Shown here: positions 21,176 to 23,548 of the stretch, piece by piece | How positions within the stretch are numbered: the first letter of the stretch is position 1 | How the letters are laid out: each line of letters opens with the position of its first letter | NCBI GenBank assembly: GCA_963932545.1 | Contig: CAWVRH010000021.1 | Span: 1 to 23,548 of the forward strand | DNA length: 23,548 nucleotides | Reading direction: 5' to 3' | Source: UBA8337 sp963932545 | Lineage (GTDB): Bacteria; Pseudomonadota; Alphaproteobacteria; RS24 | The notes under the pieces: model-generated | What the model saw: the letters and a program-made list of their open reading frames with translations, nothing else | Databases searched by the model: none | Told to the model about the DNA's origin: nothing | Made by a program: the position numbers and the translations under genes

Positions 21176-23071
21176 ATGGCGAAGCGGAAAGAGTATTTTC
21201 GGCCATTGCGAAAAAGGATGCCATCCGATGTCAGCTTCTCTCAAGGCCCAACCCAAGCTTCGAGCTTTTTGTGCAAAAGCCCAGTCGGCATGAAAAGACT
21301 ATGTGGTGTTTTCTTGCTGGCGGTCATTTTTGAAATCACCGCAGCGGGCGCCGCCGTCGCACAGACGGGCTCTGAACCCAAGAAGGCACCGCCCAATGTC
21401 TTGATTATTGTCGCCGATGATATCGGCTATATGGATTTCGGGTCATATGGAGGCGAGGCCACCACACCGGCCATTGATGCGATTGCTGAACGGGGCATTA
21501 AAATGTCCCGTTTTTACACCTCGCCCCAATGCGGCCCGTCACGCGCCATGCTGCTGACCGGCGCCGATAATCATGAAGTCGGCATGGCCATGATTGCCGA
21601 AACCTTGCCCGAGGCCTTGCGCGACAATCCGGCCTATTCAATGAGATTCCCAAAAGGAACACTGACCCTCGCAGACCGTCTCGGGGCGGCAGGATATCAG
21701 ACCTATGCGGTGGGCAAATGGGGCATTGGTGATATTGGCAAAAACCTGCCCCGCAAACATGGTTTCGACAGATCGTTGGTTTTGGACTCGACCGGCGCCG
21801 ATAATTGGATATCGCGGGTTTATTTGCCATTCTACGATAAGGTTGAATGGTTCGAGGATGACAAAGCGGTTGACCGACCGGGCAATGAGTATTCTTCAAA
21901 ACTCTTTGTCGACCGGATGATTGACTATATTGATAGCGGCACGCACGACCAACCGTTTTTCGGCTATTTGGCCTTTCAAGCGGTTCATATTCCGGTTCAA
22001 GCGCCGCGTTCCTTTATTGATAATTATAACGGTCGTTATGACCAAGGGTGGCATGTTCTGCGTCAAGAGAGGCTGGCCAAAGCAAAAGAGCTGGGCCTGG
22101 TTTCCGCCGACACGCAGCTTCCCCCGCAGCCCAAAGAGGCGCGCCAATGGGATGCCTTAAGCGATGCGCAAAAGGCCTTCCAAGCGCGGGCCATGCAGGT
22201 CAATGCCGGCATGATTGAGGCCATGGACCATCATCTGAAGCGGCTGTTTGCCTTTCTTGAAAAGAAAGGGCAGCTGGATAATACCATCCTCATTATTGTC
22301 TCGGATAACGGGCCCGAGTCGGCGGTTTTAAATGGTCAAAACTTCCTGATGGATTATTGGCTGAAGGCGCAAGGGTATCACACCGAAATAGAAACGCTTG
22401 GCGAGCAAGACAGTATGGCTGCCATTGGCATGGAGTGGGCGACGGTCGGTGCTGTGCCGTTTTCGCGCTATAAGTTTCATGCAACCGAAGGTGGCCATCG
22501 GGTGCCGATGATTATTGCCGGACCGGGGGTTCAAGCAAAAGGGTTCGTCGCGGCGCGCTCACATGTGTTTGATATTGTTCCGACCGTTCTTGAGCTTGCG
22601 GGACTGTCGCCCATCTCTGACCCAAATGAAAGCGTGCCTATTCGAGGCCGCAGCCTTGCGCCCCTGCTGACAGGGGACAGGGAAGAGATCTATGGCGAGG
22701 ACAAGGCTGTCGGCATGGAAGTTGCCGCAAATGCTGCTCTTTATAAGGGCGATTGGAAATTGCAAAAAATACCCGCGCCTTCGGGGGATGGAAAATGGCG
22801 GCTTTATAATCTGGCCAGCGACCCGGGCGAAATGCGCGACTTACAGCATGATTTCCCTGAGATTTTTAAACAGCTGAAGTCAGACTACGCCGCCTATAGC
22901 GAGGAAGTGGGCGTGAGCGAATTAGGCGATGATTTCAGTCCGGGTAAGCTGATCGCCCTGAAAGCGGCAAAACCTTTGATGATGCCTTTTCTACCTTATG
23001 GGTTTGGCGCCATATTTGTCTTCATCATGGCTGTATGGTTGGGTGTCCGGCGCCTAAGGCGAACATCGTGA
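21176..23071 (+). CDS. Sulfatase 2, exported arylsulfatase with C-terminal membrane anchor
   Basis: The frame opens at 21041 inside the upstream gene; the ATG at 21176 has a strong AGGAGGGG ribosome site 7 bases upstream and gives 631 aa. This leaves a basic 38-residue extension before a typical signal peptide (MKRLCGVFLLAVIFE, from 21290, an alternative start). Catalytic elements: NVLIIVADDIGYMDFGSYGG (metal Asp pair), SPQCGPSRAMLLTGADNHE with C119 in a canonical C-G-P-S-R, VGKWGIGD, IIVSDNGPES and ATEGGHRVPMI. The TGADNHEVGMAMIAE segment resembles Pseudomonas-type arylsulfatases (AtsA). A C-terminal hydrophobic helix (YGFGAIFVFIMAVWLGV) followed by RRLRR should anchor it in the inner membrane. 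It is the expected FGE substrate. Confidence 0.93.
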   Translation: MAKRKEYFRPLRKRMPSDVSFSQGPTQASSFLCKSPVGMKRLCGVFLLAVIFEITAAGAAVAQTGSEPKKAPPNVLIIVADDIGYMDFGSYGGEATTPAIDAIAERGIKMSRFYTSPQCGPSRAMLLTGADNHEVGMAMIAETLPEALRDNPAYSMRFPKGTLTLADRLGAAGYQTYAVGKWGIGDIGKNLPRKHGFDRSLVLDSTGADNWISRVYLPFYDKVEWFEDDKAVDRPGNEYSSKLFVDRMIDYIDSGTHDQPFFGYLAFQAVHIPVQAPRSFIDNYNGRYDQGWHVLRQERLAKAKELGLVSADTQLPPQPKEARQWDALSDAQKAFQARAMQVNAGMIEAMDHHLKRLFAFLEKKGQLDNTILIIVSDNGPESAVLNGQNFLMDYWLKAQGYHTEIETLGEQDSMAAIGMEWATVGAVPFSRYKFHATEGGHRVPMIIAGPGVQAKGFVAARSHVFDIVPTVLELAGLSPISDPNESVPIRGRSLAPLLTGDREEIYGEDKAVGMEVAANAALYKGDWKLQKIPAPSGDGKWRLYNLASDPGEMRDLQHDFPEIFKQLKSDYAAYSEEVGVSELGDDFSPGKLIALKAAKPLMMPFLPYGFGAIFVFIMAVWLGVRRLRRTS

Positions 23072-23148
23072 GCCATAGCTCGCCTTATCATAGCGGGCGT
23101 CTTTGAAAGGCTGACGGAAAGTGCATTATCAGCTCCGGATTGTCCTGA

Positions 23149-23415
23149 GTTCGGAGCTTCAAAGCTTTTCCAGGCAGTGGATACAAACTCGTGAAATTTT
23201 TTAGAGTCATCTCACTGGAGTGGCAAGGCGTGTTCTTAAACGAACAATTCGGACATGAAACTCAAGGAACCCTCTTCCACACCAAAAAACAAGAGAAGCG
23301 ATATCACATCGATTATCTTTTTCTTCGTCAGACGGGGAATGTTATTATTGGGTCATATGAGGATTGGATCAATTTCAGTGACCATGTTCCGATCATTGTT
23401 GATTTGCAGAGTTAA
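23149..23415 (+). pseudogene. C-terminal remnant of an endonuclease/exonuclease/phosphatase family protein
   Basis: The last part of this frame reads RYHIDYLFLRQTG, then IIGSYEDWINFSDHVPIIVD. HIDYxF and SDHxP followed by I are the conserved end of EEP-fold nucleases and phosphodiesterases, where the Asp and His of SDH are catalytic. A stop at 23146 precedes the frame, and nothing upstream resembles the rest of the about 250-residue domain. GTG at 23191 is a possible start, but there is no good ribosome site. It is therefore most likely a truncated copy left at the edge of a rearrangement, next to the second VOC copy. Confidence 0.7.
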
Positions 23416-23471
23416 AAAGGCAGGGTATGACGCCTCGGAAATTCAAACACGAAGAGACCAGTTTCGGTGGT

Positions 23472-23486
23472 TCAGGTCAAGGCGCG
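23472..23486. repeat. Noncoding copy of a duplicated locus (copy B)
   Basis: TCAGGTCAAGGCGCG is identical to 11856-11870 and stands at the same place relative to a paralogous VOC stop codon, in the same orientation. Confidence 0.8.
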
Positions 23487-23499
23487 GGAGGGCGAGGCT

Positions 23500-23548
23500 T
23501 TACTGCGCGGCTTCGGGAACCTGCATCAGCTCGACCAACATGCCGCCC
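23500..23548 (-). CDS. VOC family protein, probable methylmalonyl-CoA epimerase paralogue, truncated by the window edge
   Basis: The minus-strand frame ending at 23500 reads GGMLVELMQVPEAAQ-stop, nearly the same as the end of the VOC gene at 11885 (GGMLVELMQTPEAAH). The Glu in LVEL is the catalytic or metal-binding residue of that family. Only the last 15 residues are inside the window; the rest of the gene, and perhaps an intact ABC ATPase upstream of it, should lie to the right. The DNA between this stop and the 15-bp repeat is diverged in sequence but similar in length to the other copy. Confidence 0.8.
   Translation of the reverse strand, partial: GGMLVELMQVPEAAQ

Overview
The window looks like a compact chromosomal stretch from a heterotrophic proteobacterium, most likely an alphaproteobacterium and perhaps marine. 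This rests on moderate GC, tightly packed operons with good Shine-Dalgarno sites, an Arg(CCG) tRNA of proteobacterial type, and a gene set (acyl-CoA ligase, PEP-mutase/isocitrate-lyase family enzyme, VOC proteins, haloalkane dehalogenase, FGE-type sulfatases) that I associate with such bacteria. The taxonomic call is inference.

Region 1 (1-5650) is lipid/CoA and small-molecule metabolism: the C-terminal part of an acyl-CoA ligase, a convergent PEP-mutase/isocitrate-lyase family enzyme, a translationally coupled CMD-like/VOC pair, a saccharopine-dehydrogenase-like (trans-acting enoyl reductase type) protein and a CurA-type MDR reductase.

Region 2 (5650-9607) holds a TetR regulator, a coniferyl-aldehyde-type aldehyde dehydrogenase, an alpha/beta hydrolase with an Asp nucleophile and a DUF1330-like protein. 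Three matching palindromes (TGACCGxxxGTCA type) lie upstream of the CurA-type gene, the TetR gene and the DUF1330 gene, suggesting one local regulon.

Region 3 (9607-12520) has the decayed tail of an MFS transporter, a small ABM-like protein, tRNA-Arg(CCG), a styrene-oxide-isomerase-like membrane protein in an operon with a PF10118-type predicted metal-dependent hydrolase, a methylmalonyl-CoA-epimerase-like VOC gene, and the C-terminal stub of an ABC-transporter ATPase.

Region 4 (about 12510-23471) is the most interesting part. It starts at a breakpoint where the ABC ATPase stub meets a 5'-truncated MFS gene. It then carries a DhlA-like haloalkane dehalogenase, a GST with an extra C-terminal domain overlapping a membrane DUF1330-like protein, a second TetR, a lipoprotein formylglycine-generating enzyme, a secreted six-Cys protein, a membrane-anchored sulfatase with an unusual C-A-T-S-R motif, an exported DJ-1/PfpI protein, a second sulfatase with canonical C-G-P-S-R, and the tail of an endonuclease/exonuclease/phosphatase gene. 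Near-identical 17-bp palindromes (consensus TGACACTTATTATGTCA) sit at three promoters of this block, including that of the TetR gene, and a diverged copy lies before the dehalogenase. I infer a TetR-controlled envelope sulfatase system that includes its own activating enzyme and detoxification genes.

The last about 77 bases repeat the end of the 12-kb VOC gene together with its downstream noncoding DNA, in the same orientation. Region 4 is therefore flanked by direct duplications of one locus, which suggests it was inserted or rearranged as a unit.
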